From Pseudomonas sp. 6D_7.1_Bac1 (GTDB taxonomy: Bacteria; Pseudomonadota; Gammaproteobacteria; Pseudomonadales; Pseudomonadaceae), in the NCBI RefSeq assembly GCF_025465945.1, contig NZ_JANLNW010000055.1:48928-112927 (forward strand): 64,000 nucleotides of DNA, read 5' to 3'. The position numbers and the translations under genes are program-made. The notes below the pieces were generated by a model. The model was given only the letters and a program-made list of their open reading frames with translations. It made no database searches and was not told the origin of the DNA. Shown piece by piece: positions 46,146 through 55,763 of this stretch. The first letter of the stretch is position 1; every line of letters begins with the position of its first letter.

Positions 46146-46176
46146 TTGCTATTAATAACATACTGGGCAGTATAAT
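46146..46176 (+). promoter_or_regulatory. mexJK promoter with overlapping palindromic operator
   Basis: A consensus -10, TATAAT (46171-46176), has TTGCTA (46146-46151) 19 bp upstream. The palindrome ATACTG-GG-CAGTAT (46160-46173) overlaps the -10, so a bound TetR dimer would block RNA polymerase. A related imperfect site, ATACTGGACTGGT, lies at 46129-46141 near the mexL start. Confidence 0.65.
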
Positions 46177-46210
46177 TATTCCCAGCATCATTAGCGAAAG
46201 GTCCGTCATC

Positions 46211-47299
46211 ATGTTCCGCTATGCCTTGCCAGTCAGCCTGGCATTCTTGTTGTCTGCGTGCGGTCACGAAGAGCCGGCGCAAGTCACCGTGCGTCCGGCC
46301 ATGGTGGTTCAGCCAGAGCCTTCGGCGCAGGCGATGGACAGCTATCCCGGCGAAGTCCGTGCGCGTTACGAGCCAGACCTGGCCTTTCGTATTGGCGGCA
46401 AAGTCAGCCGACGACTGGTCGAGGAAGGTGAGCGGGTCAAAGGCAACCAGCCGCTGGCAGAACTCGATCCCCAGGACGTGCGCCTGCAACTGGAAGCGAC
46501 TCGTGCCCAGGTTGCTGCCGCCGAGGCCAATCTGAACCTGGTACGTGCCGAACGTGATCGCTACAAGACCCTGATGGAACGTCAGATGGTCAGCCGCTCA
46601 CAGTACGACAATTCTGAAAACCTCTACCGATCCGGTGAAGCACGACTCAAGCAGATCAAGGCTGAGTTCGACGTTGCCAGCAATCAGGCCAGCTACGCGG
46701 TGCTGCGTGCCCCGCATGACGGTGTGGTGGCCAAGCGTGCCGTGGAAGTCGGGCAAGTGGTGGCCGCCGGGCAAACCGTCTTCACCCTGGCCACCGACGG
46801 CGAGCGTGAAGTGCTGATCAGCCTGCCAGAGCAGAGCTTCGGCCGATTCAAGGTCGGTCAGCCCGTCACTGTTGAACTCTGGACCCAGCAAGGTCAGCGG
46901 TTCGCCGGCAGCATTCGCGAACTGTCGCCTGCCGCCGATCCAAAGTCGCGAACCTTTGCCGCACGTATCACCTTTACCGCCGGCAAGGTCCCGGCCGAGC
47001 TTGGCCAGAGTGCCCGAGTATTCATTCAAACCGCTGACGTGGTGCCGCTGTCGGTGCCGCTTTCAGCGCTCACCGCAGAAAACGGCGCAACGTACGTCTG
47101 GGTTGTGGGCGCCAACAACACCCTGAAAAAAGCCCCCGTTCGCGTAGGCGCTTTCGGTGAGAAAACCGTGCCGGTGCTTGAAGGTCTGAGTCCCAGCGAC
47201 TGGGTGGTCGCCGCTGGCGTTCACGTGCTCCACGACGGTCAGCAAGTGAGACCGGTGGATCGCTCCAACCGCGTGGTTAATCTGGCGGTCAAGGAGTAA
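46211..47299 (+). CDS. mexJ: RND efflux periplasmic adaptor (MexJ-like)
   Basis: The 362-aa membrane-fusion protein has a lipoprotein signal ending LLSAC|G. The adaptor order is: a beta-barrel start YPGEVRARYEPDLAFRIGGKVSRRLVEEGERVKGNQPLAELDPQDVRLQLEA (lipoyl half), an alpha-helical hairpin (AAEANLNLVRAERDRYKTLMERQMVSRSQYDNSENLYRSGEARLKQIKAEFDVA), the second lipoyl half VLRAPHDGVVAKRAVEVGQVVAAGQTVFTL, then the barrel. It bridges the pump to an outer-membrane channel, which is not encoded here. Confidence 0.93.
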   Translation: MFRYALPVSLAFLLSACGHEEPAQVTVRPAMVVQPEPSAQAMDSYPGEVRARYEPDLAFRIGGKVSRRLVEEGERVKGNQPLAELDPQDVRLQLEATRAQVAAAEANLNLVRAERDRYKTLMERQMVSRSQYDNSENLYRSGEARLKQIKAEFDVASNQASYAVLRAPHDGVVAKRAVEVGQVVAAGQTVFTLATDGEREVLISLPEQSFGRFKVGQPVTVELWTQQGQRFAGSIRELSPAADPKSRTFAARITFTAGKVPAELGQSARVFIQTADVVPLSVPLSALTAENGATYVWVVGANNTLKKAPVRVGAFGEKTVPVLEGLSPSDWVVAAGVHVLHDGQQVRPVDRSNRVVNLAVKE

Positions 47300-47305
47300 T
47301 CCCCG

Positions 47306-50300
47306 ATGCGTTTCAATCTTTCCGAATGGGCGCTGCACAATCGCCAGATCGTACTGTTCCTGATGATCTTGCTGGCGGTCGTCGGCACGTTGTCTTACAC
47401 CAAGTTGGGCCAGAGCGAAGACCCGCCGTTCACCTTCAAGGCCATGGTGATCAAGACCAATTGGCCGGGCGCGACGGCCCAGGAAGTCTCGCGGCAAGTC
47501 ACCGAGCGCATCGAAAAGAAGCTCATGGAAACCGGCGAGTACGAGCGGATTGTCTCGTTCTCTCGCCCCGGTGAGTCCCAGGTGACCTTTATGGCCCTGG
47601 ACTCGATGCATTCGGCGCAGATTCCCGAGCTCTGGTATCAGGTGCGCAAGAAAATCAGCGACATCCGCCAGACCTTGCCACCAGGTATCCAGGGGCCGTT
47701 TTTCAACGATGAGTTCGGCACCACCTTCGGCAATATCTACGCGCTGACCGGTGAAGGTTTCGACTACGCAGTACTCAAGGACTACGCCGACCGCGTCCAG
47801 ATCCAGCTGCAACGGGTCAAGGACGTGGGCAAGGTCGACTTGCTCGGCCTGCAGGACGAGAAGATCTGGATCGAGCTGTCGAACGTCAAACTCGCCACCC
47901 TGGGTTTACCGTTGGCCGCCGTGCAGCAAGCGCTGGAAGAACAGAACGCGGTGTCCAACGCCGGGTTCTTTGAAACCACCAGTGAGCGTTTGCAGCTACG
48001 GGTGACGGGTAATTTCCAGACCGTAGACCAGATCAGGAATTTTCCGATTCGCGTCGGCGACCGGACCTTCCGCATCGCCGATGTGGCTGACGTGAGCCGT
48101 GGTTTCAACGATCCACCGGCACCGCGCATGCGTTTCATGGGCGAGGACGCTATCGGTCTTGCCGTGGCCATGAAGGATGGCGGCGATATTCTGGTGCTCG
48201 GTAAAGCGCTGGAGCAGGAGTTCGAGCGTATCCAGAACAACCTGCCGGCCGGCATGCAACTGCGCAAGGTTTCCGACCAGCCCGCGGCGGTGAAAACCAG
48301 CGTCGGCGAGTTCGTCCAGGTGTTGGTAGAGGCGCTGGCGATTGTCTTGCTGGTGAGCTTTTTCTCCCTCGGTGTGCGCACCGGCATGGTGGTTGCGTTG
48401 GCGATTCCGCTGGTGCTGGCGATGACGTTTGCCTGCATGTATTACCTGGGAATCGGCTTGCACAAGATCTCTCTCGGTGCACTGGTGCTGGCCCTGGGAT
48501 TGCTGGTGGATGACGCGATCATCGCCGTGGAAATGATGGCGATCAAAATGGAGCAGGGCTACGACCGGCTCAAGGCCGCCAGCTTTGCCTGGACCAGCAC
48601 CGCGTTCCCGATGCTCACCGGTACGTTGATCACCGCTGCCGGCTTCCTGCCGATCGCCACCGCGCAGTCGAGCACCGGCGAATACACCCGTTCGATCTTC
48701 CAGGTGGTGACTATTGCGCTGCTGGCCTCGTGGATCGCTGCCGTGGTGTTTGTGCCCTTTCTCGGTGAAAAGCTGCTGCCGGATCTGGCGAAGATTCACG
48801 CCGCCAAACATGGCGCGGGTCAGTCGGACCCTTATGGCACGCCGTTTTATCAGCGGGTCCGGCGTCTGGTGGAGTGGTGCGTGCACCGTCGCAAAACCGT
48901 GATCGCGCTGACCGTTGTGCTGTTCGTGGCTTCGGTGGTGCTGTTCCGTTTTGTGCCACAGCAGTTCTTCCCCGCCTCTGGACGGCTGGAACTGATGGTC
49001 GACCTGAAACTGGCTGAAGGCGCCTCCTTGAGCAACACCACCGGGGAGGTCGAACGGCTGGAAGCGATGCTCAAGGAACACGCGGGCATCGACAACTATG
49101 TGGCTTATGTCGGCACCGGTTCGCCGCGTTTCTACCTGCCGCTGGACCAGCAATTGCCGGCGGCGAGCTTCGCGCAATTTGTGGTGTTGGCGAAAACCAT
49201 CGAGGAGCGTGAAAGCCTGCGTACCTGGCTGATCGCAACCCTTGACGAACAGTTCCCGACCTTGCGCTCACGGGTCACGCGTCTGGAGAACGGTCCGCCA
49301 GTGGGGTATCCGGTGCAGTTCCGGGTGAGCGGTGAACACATTGACGAGGTCCGCGCCCTGGCGCGCAAAGTCGCGGCGAAAGTTCGCGAGAACCCCCATG
49401 TGGTTAACGTGCACCTGGACTGGGAGGAGCCGAGCAAGGTCGTGTACCTGAACGTCGATCAGGACCGCGCACGGGCCTTGGGCGTGAGCACGGCGAACTT
49501 GTCGAAGTTTCTGCAAAGCTCACTGACAGGTGTAAGCGTCAGCCAGTACCGCGAAGACAACCAGTTGATCGAGATCCTCTTGCGCGGCACCTTGCACGAA
49601 CGCACCGAACTGTCGTTGCTGTCGAGTCTGGCGGTGCCGACCGACAACGGTAAAAGCGTTGCACTGTCGCAGGTTGCAACTCTGGAATACGGCTTTGAAG
49701 AAGGCATCATCTGGCGCCGCAACCGCTTGCCGAACGTGACGGTTCGCGCCGACATCTATGACAAGGAACAACCGGCGACCCTGGTCCAGCAAATCCTCCC
49801 GACCCTGGAACCGATTCGCGCCGAACTGCCTGACGGCTATTTGCTGGATGTCGGCGGCACGGTGGAGGACTCGGCCCGTGGGCAGAATTCGGTGAAGGCT
49901 GGCGTGCCGTTGTTCATTGTCGTGGTGCTGACCTTGCTGATGCTGCAACTGCGCAGCTTCTCACGTACTGCGATGGTGTTTCTGACTGCTCCGTTGGGGC
50001 TGATCGGCGTCACCCTGTTCCTGATGGTGTTCCGTCAGCCGTTCGGTTTCGTGGCGATGCTCGGGACCATCGCGCTGTCGGGGATGATCATGCGTAACTC
50101 GGTGATCCTCGTGGATCAGATCGAACAGGATATCCGCGCCGGGCTCAAACCCTGGCAAGCGATCATCGAAGCCACGGTGCGACGCTTCCGGCCCATCGTG
50201 CTGACCGCACTGGCCGCCGTGCTGGCGATGATTCCGCTGTCGCGCAGCGTATTCTTCGGGCCGATGGCAGTGGCGATCATGGGCGGGCTGATCGTCGCGA

Positions 50301-50371
50301 CGGCACTGACCTTGCTGTTCCTGCCGGCGCTGTATGCGGCGTGGTTCAGGGTCAAGAAAGAGCCGGTGTGA
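47306..50371 (+). CDS. mexK: RND efflux inner-membrane transporter (MexK-like)
   Basis: The 1021-aa protein has the RND layout: one N-terminal membrane helix, a large periplasmic porter loop, helices 2-6 with the conserved motif LALGLLVDDAIIAVEMM (the proton-relay Asp pair in TM4), a second loop, and helices 8-12 with GMIMRNSVILVDQIEQDIRAG. It begins six bases after mexJ and resembles MexK (1025 aa in P. aeruginosa). There MexJK exports triclosan and, with OprM, erythromycin and tetracycline. Substrates here are not known. No oprM follows. Confidence 0.94.
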   Translation: MRFNLSEWALHNRQIVLFLMILLAVVGTLSYTKLGQSEDPPFTFKAMVIKTNWPGATAQEVSRQVTERIEKKLMETGEYERIVSFSRPGESQVTFMALDSMHSAQIPELWYQVRKKISDIRQTLPPGIQGPFFNDEFGTTFGNIYALTGEGFDYAVLKDYADRVQIQLQRVKDVGKVDLLGLQDEKIWIELSNVKLATLGLPLAAVQQALEEQNAVSNAGFFETTSERLQLRVTGNFQTVDQIRNFPIRVGDRTFRIADVADVSRGFNDPPAPRMRFMGEDAIGLAVAMKDGGDILVLGKALEQEFERIQNNLPAGMQLRKVSDQPAAVKTSVGEFVQVLVEALAIVLLVSFFSLGVRTGMVVALAIPLVLAMTFACMYYLGIGLHKISLGALVLALGLLVDDAIIAVEMMAIKMEQGYDRLKAASFAWTSTAFPMLTGTLITAAGFLPIATAQSSTGEYTRSIFQVVTIALLASWIAAVVFVPFLGEKLLPDLAKIHAAKHGAGQSDPYGTPFYQRVRRLVEWCVHRRKTVIALTVVLFVASVVLFRFVPQQFFPASGRLELMVDLKLAEGASLSNTTGEVERLEAMLKEHAGIDNYVAYVGTGSPRFYLPLDQQLPAASFAQFVVLAKTIEERESLRTWLIATLDEQFPTLRSRVTRLENGPPVGYPVQFRVSGEHIDEVRALARKVAAKVRENPHVVNVHLDWEEPSKVVYLNVDQDRARALGVSTANLSKFLQSSLTGVSVSQYREDNQLIEILLRGTLHERTELSLLSSLAVPTDNGKSVALSQVATLEYGFEEGIIWRRNRLPNVTVRADIYDKEQPATLVQQILPTLEPIRAELPDGYLLDVGGTVEDSARGQNSVKAGVPLFIVVVLTLLMLQLRSFSRTAMVFLTAPLGLIGVTLFLMVFRQPFGFVAMLGTIALSGMIMRNSVILVDQIEQDIRAGLKPWQAIIEATVRRFRPIVLTALAAVLAMIPLSRSVFFGPMAVAIMGGLIVATALTLLFLPALYAAWFRVKKEPV

Positions 50372-50394
50372 TCCAGTAGCCGTAGGAACTGCCG

Positions 50395-50430
50395 ACCTTG
50401 TCTCAATTTATTGAAATATTGAGACAAGGT
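50395..50430. promoter_or_regulatory. Perfect palindrome upstream of the Fic gene, operator or mexK end
   Basis: ACCTTGTCTCAAT (50395-50407) and ATTGAGACAAGGT (50418-50430) are perfectly complementary around a 10-nt AT-rich loop. A third TTGAGACA half-site occurs at 50470-50477, three bases before the Fic ATG. A repeated half-site near a start codon suggests a protein-binding operator. The hairpin could also terminate mexK, though it lacks a strong U-run. Confidence 0.55.
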
Positions 50431-50480
50431 GCTTTCTGTGCTGTACTCCTGACTCAGTTTTGCGAGTTTTTGAGACAGCG

Positions 50481-51836
50481 ATGATAAAAGCTCCTCCGCC
50501 CATAGACCCCGGTCTTTTCGACACGCTTGGGCAATCGCCTCACAAGGAAAAGCTGGTCGACTATCTGGCACTGCTCAAGCCGCTGGATGATCAGGGGCGT
50601 TATCTGCCTTTCGATGATCTGCGTTATCGCTGGCCGCCCGGTCTTGATACGACCTTGTGTTGGGCCTTGGTGAAAAAGGCTCGCGTGGCGCAGTACGTGT
50701 GCTTGTTGCCGCTGGGTGAACCGACTCAGTGGGGGCAATTCATTCTTACACCGCTGGCGCAGAAAACCCTGTCGACGGTTGACCGCCAGGCAACGACCGC
50801 CGCGCTGGAGTACATGACTCACCACATCGGTGAGACGGCGCACTTCAGTTATTTACTCAATGACCTGATCGAAGACGAAGCCATCAGCAGCAGCCAGCTT
50901 GAGGGCGCAGCAACGACCACGCTGGTGGCCAAGGACATGCTCAAGCGCAATCGCCAGCCGCGTACCCCGGACGAGCGGATGGTCATAGGCAACTACAAAA
51001 TGATGATCTTCGCCTGGGAAAGACGTCATGAGCCATTGAGTGTCGAGTTGATCCAGCAGCTTCATCGCGTCGGCGTCGAAGGCATTGATGATTCGCTGTA
51101 CTGTCCGGGACTTTTTCGCAGCAATGATCAGGTGGTGGTGCAGGATGGTGAAGGTAATACCGTTCATACACCACCGCCTGCAGCGGGCATCAACGCGCGA
51201 CTCAGCGGGTTGGCGAACTGGATCAACCAGTCCCACAACGACCCGCTGCACACTGATTATGTGCACCCGATGATCAAGGCCATCGCCCTGCATTTTGCCC
51301 TGGGCTACGAGCATCCGTTTCGCGATGGCAATGGCCGGGTGGCGCGGGCGTTGTTTTACTGGTTCATGTTCAAGAATGACTTCTCGGCATTTCGCTATAT
51401 TGCGATCAGCATTCTGTTGCGTAATGCGCCGGTGAAGTATGGCCGGTCTTATCTGTACACCGAGAGCGATGGGCTGGACCTGACGTACTTCATCGATTAC
51501 CAGTGCTCAGTGATTTTGCGTGCCGTGACCGAGTTCACGGCGGCGTATCAAAAGAGTCTGGTCTACGCCGAAGGTTTTGATCGTTGGCTGGAGGAGTCCG
51601 GGCTTTTCAAGCAGTTGACCGAGAAACAGCGCACGGTGTTCCAGGTCGCCAAGAGCGGCATGGCCAAGGAGTTCACCGCGGTCAATGTGAAGGAAAACCT
51701 GAACTGCTCCTACAACACGGCGGCCACGACCTTGAACGGTCTGGTCGAGTTGAAGGTGTTCGAGAAGAAAAAAATGGGCCGTGAGTGGGTGTTCTTTTTA
51801 CGTGAGTCATTTCACATCAAAACAGACCTGGGCTGA
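50481..51836 (+). CDS. Fic-domain protein (AMP-transferase) with C-terminal winged helix
   Basis: The 451-aa protein has an N-terminal Fic_N-like region and an inhibitory-helix motif SSQLEG (about 137-142), whose Glu blocks ATP in class II Fic proteins. The Fic core carries HPFRDGNGRVAR (278-289), the full catalytic motif. The C-terminal winged-helix segment (QRTVFQVAKSGMAKEFTAVNVKENLNCSYNTAATTLNGLVELKVFEKKK) is DNA-binding in style. It should transfer AMP to a target Ser, Thr or Tyr, under self-inhibition. The target is unknown. ATG 50481 is chosen over an upstream TTG. Confidence 0.9.
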   Translation: MIKAPPPIDPGLFDTLGQSPHKEKLVDYLALLKPLDDQGRYLPFDDLRYRWPPGLDTTLCWALVKKARVAQYVCLLPLGEPTQWGQFILTPLAQKTLSTVDRQATTAALEYMTHHIGETAHFSYLLNDLIEDEAISSSQLEGAATTTLVAKDMLKRNRQPRTPDERMVIGNYKMMIFAWERRHEPLSVELIQQLHRVGVEGIDDSLYCPGLFRSNDQVVVQDGEGNTVHTPPPAAGINARLSGLANWINQSHNDPLHTDYVHPMIKAIALHFALGYEHPFRDGNGRVARALFYWFMFKNDFSAFRYIAISILLRNAPVKYGRSYLYTESDGLDLTYFIDYQCSVILRAVTEFTAAYQKSLVYAEGFDRWLEESGLFKQLTEKQRTVFQVAKSGMAKEFTAVNVKENLNCSYNTAATTLNGLVELKVFEKKKMGREWVFFLRESFHIKTDLG

Positions 51837-51842
51837 CGGGGC

Positions 51843-51984
51843 TGTGGCGAGGGAGCTTGCTCCCGCCGGCCGGTCCGCGTTCGGGCGAAGCAGTCGCAAA
51901 CCAACCAATGCGCTGAACCTGGCAACATGTAAATGCAGGTTGGGGCCGTTTCACGGCCCAGCGGGAGCAAGCTCCCTCGCCACA
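51843..51984. repeat. REP doublet, family 2
   Basis: Arms TGTGGCGAGGGAGCTTGCTC and its complement ending CTCCCTCGCCACA enclose an unrelated core of about 90 nt. It lies between converging Fic and DUF4197 genes. Confidence 0.88.
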
Positions 51985-52007
51985 GTTTCGGGGTGTGTTT
52001 TCGCGGG

Positions 52008-52697
52008 TTACAGCGAGCCGAAAACCTTCTTCGCCAGGCTGGTCGCTGCTTCCAGCGGGTTGGCGCGGATGCCTTCTTCCTTCTGGGCAATCATCTTGAA
52101 CAGGCCGTCCAGGGCCTTTTCCGTCACGTAGCCTTCAATGTTGGCACTCTTGGCATCGAGCACGCCGAGGGTTGCCGCCTGCCCGGCGAACGAGTTGTAC
52201 TGCTTGGCCAGGCCTACCTGGTCGGTGGCTTGTTTGACGATCGGCAGGAACTTGGTGCGGATTTGTTCGCGGCTGGTCTTGTCCAGGTACTGGGTGGCCG
52301 AATCCTTGCCGCCGGTGAGGATGCCCTTGGCATCGGTCACGGTCATCTTTTTCACCGCATCCACCAGCAGAGCCTGGGCCTGCGGCATGGCCGCCTCCGC
52401 CGCCTTGTTCATGCTGGTTTCCAGTTGATCGACCTGGGCCCCCATGCCGAACTGTTTCATCTTGCTGGCGACCTTGCCCAGATTGCCCGGCAGTTCGATC
52501 TTCACTTCAGGGTTGTTGCTGAAACCGCCCGGTTTGCCGAGCGTGGTGACGGCCGCTACGGCCCCCTGGGCCAGGGCGTCCTTGAGGCCGCCCGAGGCTT
52601 CTCCCTGGGAAAGGCTGCCCAGAGACAGGGCCAGCGCGTTGGCGCAGATCAGCAGGCCGGCACAGAGGCCGACTAGACGTAGGGAAGGACGGAGCAT
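52008..52697 (-). CDS. DUF4197 family exported protein
   Basis: The 229-aa protein has a signal peptide (MLRPSLRLVGLCAGLLICANALA|LSLG) followed by a long helical body: GGLKDALAQGAVAAVTTLGKPGGFSNNPEVKIELPGNLGKVASKMKQFGMGAQVDQLETSMNKAAEAA. The C-terminal GLFKMIAQKEEGIRANPLEAATSLAKKVFGSL is typical of DUF4197. Function is unknown. AAGGAAG lies before ATG 52697; longer upstream frames are not family-like. Confidence 0.9.
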   Translation of the reverse strand: MLRPSLRLVGLCAGLLICANALALSLGSLSQGEASGGLKDALAQGAVAAVTTLGKPGGFSNNPEVKIELPGNLGKVASKMKQFGMGAQVDQLETSMNKAAEAAMPQAQALLVDAVKKMTVTDAKGILTGGKDSATQYLDKTSREQIRTKFLPIVKQATDQVGLAKQYNSFAGQAATLGVLDAKSANIEGYVTEKALDGLFKMIAQKEEGIRANPLEAATSLAKKVFGSL

Positions 52698-52773
52698 GGA
52701 AAGCTTCCTTATTCGAGAAGTGAAAAAATTACCGGGCGGAATCGACACGGATCCGCAATGGCGCCTTAAGCAT

Positions 52774-55278
52774 TTAGTCGGCGTGCGGCGCAGGCGCGGG
52801 TTGATCTGCCGCATCTTCACTGCGATGCAACGCTACCTGACGGATCGACAAACGAATCTCCGCCGGCAACACGCGTTTGGCCGCACCCTCGGCCAGTTCG
52901 CCGAGCAGTTCGTGATGGCTCAGCTTGCCGGCTTCGTCGCGACGCAGCACGTCGAGATTCAGCAGGGTCTGGATGAAATGGCGGAACAGGCTCTTGTCGA
53001 AGAACTCCGGGGCGTTCAGGCCGTGCAGGATCGACAGGCGCTGGGCCATGACCGTGCACAGGTCTTCCAGTTCTTCGGCGCTGAGGGTGTTCTGGCCGCT
53101 GTTGAGCAGCAAAGAGATGGCCATGTAGAAGCGCTGCAAGGTCTGCGCAATGCTCTTGGACAGCAAGGTCAGCAGCACGAAATGCCGGGAGCTCGGCGCC
53201 GGGCGCAGGTACACGTTGTTCTCGAAACGCAACAGGCCTTGTTCGACAAAGGCTTCGAGCCACTGATCGATCACCGCATCCAGTTCGTCCAGAGACCAGC
53301 GGATGAACAACTCGGATTGCAGGTACGGGTACAGCGCGCGGGTATAGCGCAGGATCTGTTCGCGGCTCATGCGCGAGGCGCTCTGGAAGAAGCTCGCGAG
53401 CAACGCTGGCAGGGCGAAAATGTGTAGTACGTTGTTGCGGTAGTAGGTCATCAGGACGGCATTTTGCTCGTCAAGGTAGAGGATTTTACCCAGCGCATCG
53501 CTTTGCTCGGAGAGCAGGTCCATGTCCTTGACGTGTTCGATCAACGCCCGGCCGTCACCCTCCGGCAGCGTGGTGTGGGGTGAGTAAGGCACGCGACGCA
53601 ACAGCGCCAGGTACAGATCGAGCACCCGCGCCATGGCGCGATCGTCCAGCGCCAGACGGCTGGTGGACAGTAGGGCCAGCGCCACCAGGTTCACCGGGTT
53701 GATCGCCGCCGCTTCGTTCAAGTGCCGCGCCACGCGCTCGCCGAGGCGGTTGGTGGTTTCGTTGAGCCAGGCCGGCCTGAACTGCGGACCGAGTTCCTGG
53801 CTGCGCCAGTCCGGTTGTTCGCTGTCGAGGAACTCCGCCAGTTTGATCGGCTCGCCGAAGTTCACCGCCACCTGGCCGAAGCGCTGCTTGAGCGCGCCGA
53901 TGACTTTGAAGATGTCGAATATCGACTCTTTCTTCTTGCTCGCGCCACGCAGTTCACCGAGGTAGGTGCGGCCTTCCAGCACCCGCTCGTAACCGATGTA
54001 CACCGGGATGAAGACGATCGGCATGCGCGATGAACGCAGGAAGCTGCGCAGGGTGATCGCCAGCATCCCGGTTTTCGGTTGCAGCATGCGCCCGGTGCGC
54101 GAACGGCCACCCTCGACGAAGTACTCCACCGGGAAGCCTTTGGTGAACAGGGTGTGCAGGTATTCATTGAACACCGAGGTGTAAAGCGGATTGCCCTTGA
54201 AGGTGCGGCGCATGAAGAACGCCCCGCCACGGCGCAGCAGGCCGCCGATCACCGGCATGTTGAGGTTGATTCCGGCGGCGACGTGCGGCGGGGTCAGGCC
54301 GTTGCGAAACAGCAGATAGGAGAGCAGCAGGTAGTCGATATGGCTGCGATGGCACGGCACGTAGATCACTTCGTGACCCTGGGCGACTTTCTGCACGCCT
54401 TCGATGTGGTTGACCTTGATCCCGTCGTAGATCTTGTTCCAGAACCAGCTCAGCACCACTTCCATAAAACGGATCGCGGTGTAGGTGTAGTCCGAGGCGA
54501 TTTCGTTGCCATAGCGCAGCGCTTGAGCTTTGGCCTTCTCCGGTGAAATGTTCTCGCGTTCGGCTTCGTCGAGGATCGCCTGTTTGACCTGCGGCTGATT
54601 CAGCAGGCCTTTGACCAGGTTGCGACGGTGGGAAATATCCGGGCCGATGACCGCGGCTTTGAGGTTGCGAAAGTGCACCCGCAAAATGCGTTGAGCCATG
54701 CGCACGGTGAGCTCAAAGCCCTTGTTGTGCTCGATCAGCTCACGCAGGTTGATCGGCGCGGAGAATTGCACGCGGGTCTTGCGCCCCAGAATCATGATGC
54801 TCAGCAGCCGGCGCAGGCGGCCGGTCACCGCCCAGCTGTCAGCGAAGAGCAATTTCCACGGGCTCGATTCGCTGTCCGGCGACTGGCCCCAGAACACGCT
54901 GACCGGAATGATCTGCGCGTCTTCGGCGGCATTCTGGCTCAGGGCACTGACCAGACGGGTCAGGGTCGGTGGCGCGCCGCGTTTGTCCTGGCGGCCGAGC
55001 CAATCGGGCTCCGGCGTCAGGTAGAAGAACGCAGCGGGTTCCAGCAGGTTGCCCACCGATACCGGTAGTACCGGACGTGGAAGACCGGCCTTGGTGCATT
55101 CGGTATCGAGCACGGCCAGCTCGGTCAGCGAAGGATTTTGCAGGACGTAGAACACCGGACGACTGCGGTCGAGGTTGAGGGTAAAGGACGACTGGTTGAT
55201 CGTCTCCGAGCGAACCCAGAGGTACAGCAGTCGGCGCAAGGTGCCAAACACAAGACGGCGGAACGGGGAGCGGGTCAT
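52774..55278 (-). CDS. plsB: Glycerol-3-phosphate 1-O-acyltransferase PlsB
   Basis: The 834-aa inner-membrane enzyme makes lysophosphatidate, the first step of phospholipid synthesis, from acyl-ACP or acyl-CoA and glycerol-3-phosphate. The acyltransferase blocks are visible: block [18 protein letters not shown] (HX4D catalytic pair), block [18 protein letters not shown], block [18 protein letters not shown], block [15 protein letters not shown]. Length is near E. coli PlsB (807). A terminator-like hairpin stands 20-40 bases before its ATG on the same strand. Confidence 0.97.
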   Translation of the reverse strand: MTRSPFRRLVFGTLRRLLYLWVRSETINQSSFTLNLDRSRPVFYVLQNPSLTELAVLDTECTKAGLPRPVLPVSVGNLLEPAAFFYLTPEPDWLGRQDKRGAPPTLTRLVSALSQNAAEDAQIIPVSVFWGQSPDSESSPWKLLFADSWAVTGRLRRLLSIMILGRKTRVQFSAPINLRELIEHNKGFELTVRMAQRILRVHFRNLKAAVIGPDISHRRNLVKGLLNQPQVKQAILDEAERENISPEKAKAQALRYGNEIASDYTYTAIRFMEVVLSWFWNKIYDGIKVNHIEGVQKVAQGHEVIYVPCHRSHIDYLLLSYLLFRNGLTPPHVAAGINLNMPVIGGLLRRGGAFFMRRTFKGNPLYTSVFNEYLHTLFTKGFPVEYFVEGGRSRTGRMLQPKTGMLAITLRSFLRSSRMPIVFIPVYIGYERVLEGRTYLGELRGASKKKESIFDIFKVIGALKQRFGQVAVNFGEPIKLAEFLDSEQPDWRSQELGPQFRPAWLNETTNRLGERVARHLNEAAAINPVNLVALALLSTSRLALDDRAMARVLDLYLALLRRVPYSPHTTLPEGDGRALIEHVKDMDLLSEQSDALGKILYLDEQNAVLMTYYRNNVLHIFALPALLASFFQSASRMSREQILRYTRALYPYLQSELFIRWSLDELDAVIDQWLEAFVEQGLLRFENNVYLRPAPSSRHFVLLTLLSKSIAQTLQRFYMAISLLLNSGQNTLSAEELEDLCTVMAQRLSILHGLNAPEFFDKSLFRHFIQTLLNLDVLRRDEAGKLSHHELLGELAEGAAKRVLPAEIRLSIRQVALHRSEDAADQPAPAPHAD

Positions 55279-55297
55279 ACGGCTTCTGCTTTAGTTG

Positions 55298-55319
55298 AAA
55301 AAACCGAGCAAGCGCTCGG
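55298..55319 (-). terminator. Terminator-like hairpin in the plsB leader
   Basis: On the minus strand, CCGAGC-GCTT-GCTCGG is followed directly by six T, then 19 bases to the plsB ATG. No minus-strand gene lies upstream within 240 bp (the cold-shock gene is on the plus strand). It may therefore act on the plsB mRNA itself as an attenuator. Confidence 0.5.
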
Positions 55320-55378
55320 GGCCGGTAGTGTGCCGGATTCGTCGAAAATCGGCAAAAAAGCGCCGATGTAATCTTGAG

Positions 55379-55406
55379 TTGAGAGTTTTTGCGGCTGTCA
55401 TATACT
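55379..55406 (+). promoter_or_regulatory. Promoter of the cold-shock gene
   Basis: TTGAGA (55379-55384) and TATACT (55401-55406) are spaced by 16 bp. The inferred start near 55412 leaves a leader of about 114 nt before the ATG, as is usual for cold-shock mRNAs. Confidence 0.6.
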
Positions 55407-55414
55407 CGGCCAGC

Positions 55415-55466
55415 CGTTTGCCACTATCGGCGCTGTTTCTTACAGTAAACCGAGCGCTGGCAAACG
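55415..55466 (+). promoter_or_regulatory. Stem-loop at the 5' end of the cold-shock mRNA
   Basis: CGTTTGCCA (55415-55423) pairs with TGGCAAACG (55458-55466). After a six-base bulge GCGCT (55430-55434) pairs with AGCGC (55453-55457). The hairpin begins about at the predicted transcription start and may set mRNA stability or cold response. Confidence 0.55.
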
Positions 55467-55525
55467 TTCTCAAGGCTTGTCCGTGAACAGGCCGACTCAA
55501 TAATAAGAAGATGGGGTATTGATTG

Positions 55526-55735
55526 ATGGCAACGCGCGAGACCGGCAACGTGAAGTGGTTCAACGACGCCAAGGGCTACGGCTTCATTCAGCGTGAAGAC
55601 GGGGCAGACGTGTTCGTGCACTACCGCGCGATCCGTGGCGAAGGCCACCGCTCGTTGGCCGAAGGCCAGCAGGTTGAATACGCGGTGGTGGACGGGCAGA
55701 AAGGCTTGCAGGCTGAGGATGTAGTGGGTCTGTAA
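55526..55735 (+). CDS. CspA-family cold-shock protein
   Basis: The 69-aa protein is the usual CspA length. Its nucleic-acid-binding motifs are visible: RNP1 KGYGFIQ and RNP2 VFVHY. The family opening [15 protein letters not shown] is conserved. It binds single-stranded RNA or DNA and melts RNA structure in the cold. The ATG at 55526 is preferred over a TTG three bases upstream. The final EDVVGL is shorter than in E. coli CspA. Confidence 0.95.
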   Translation: MATRETGNVKWFNDAKGYGFIQREDGADVFVHYRAIRGEGHRSLAEGQQVEYAVVDGQKGLQAEDVVGL

Positions 55736-55763
55736 CCCCGCGCTTCAGATCACGCAAAACTAC

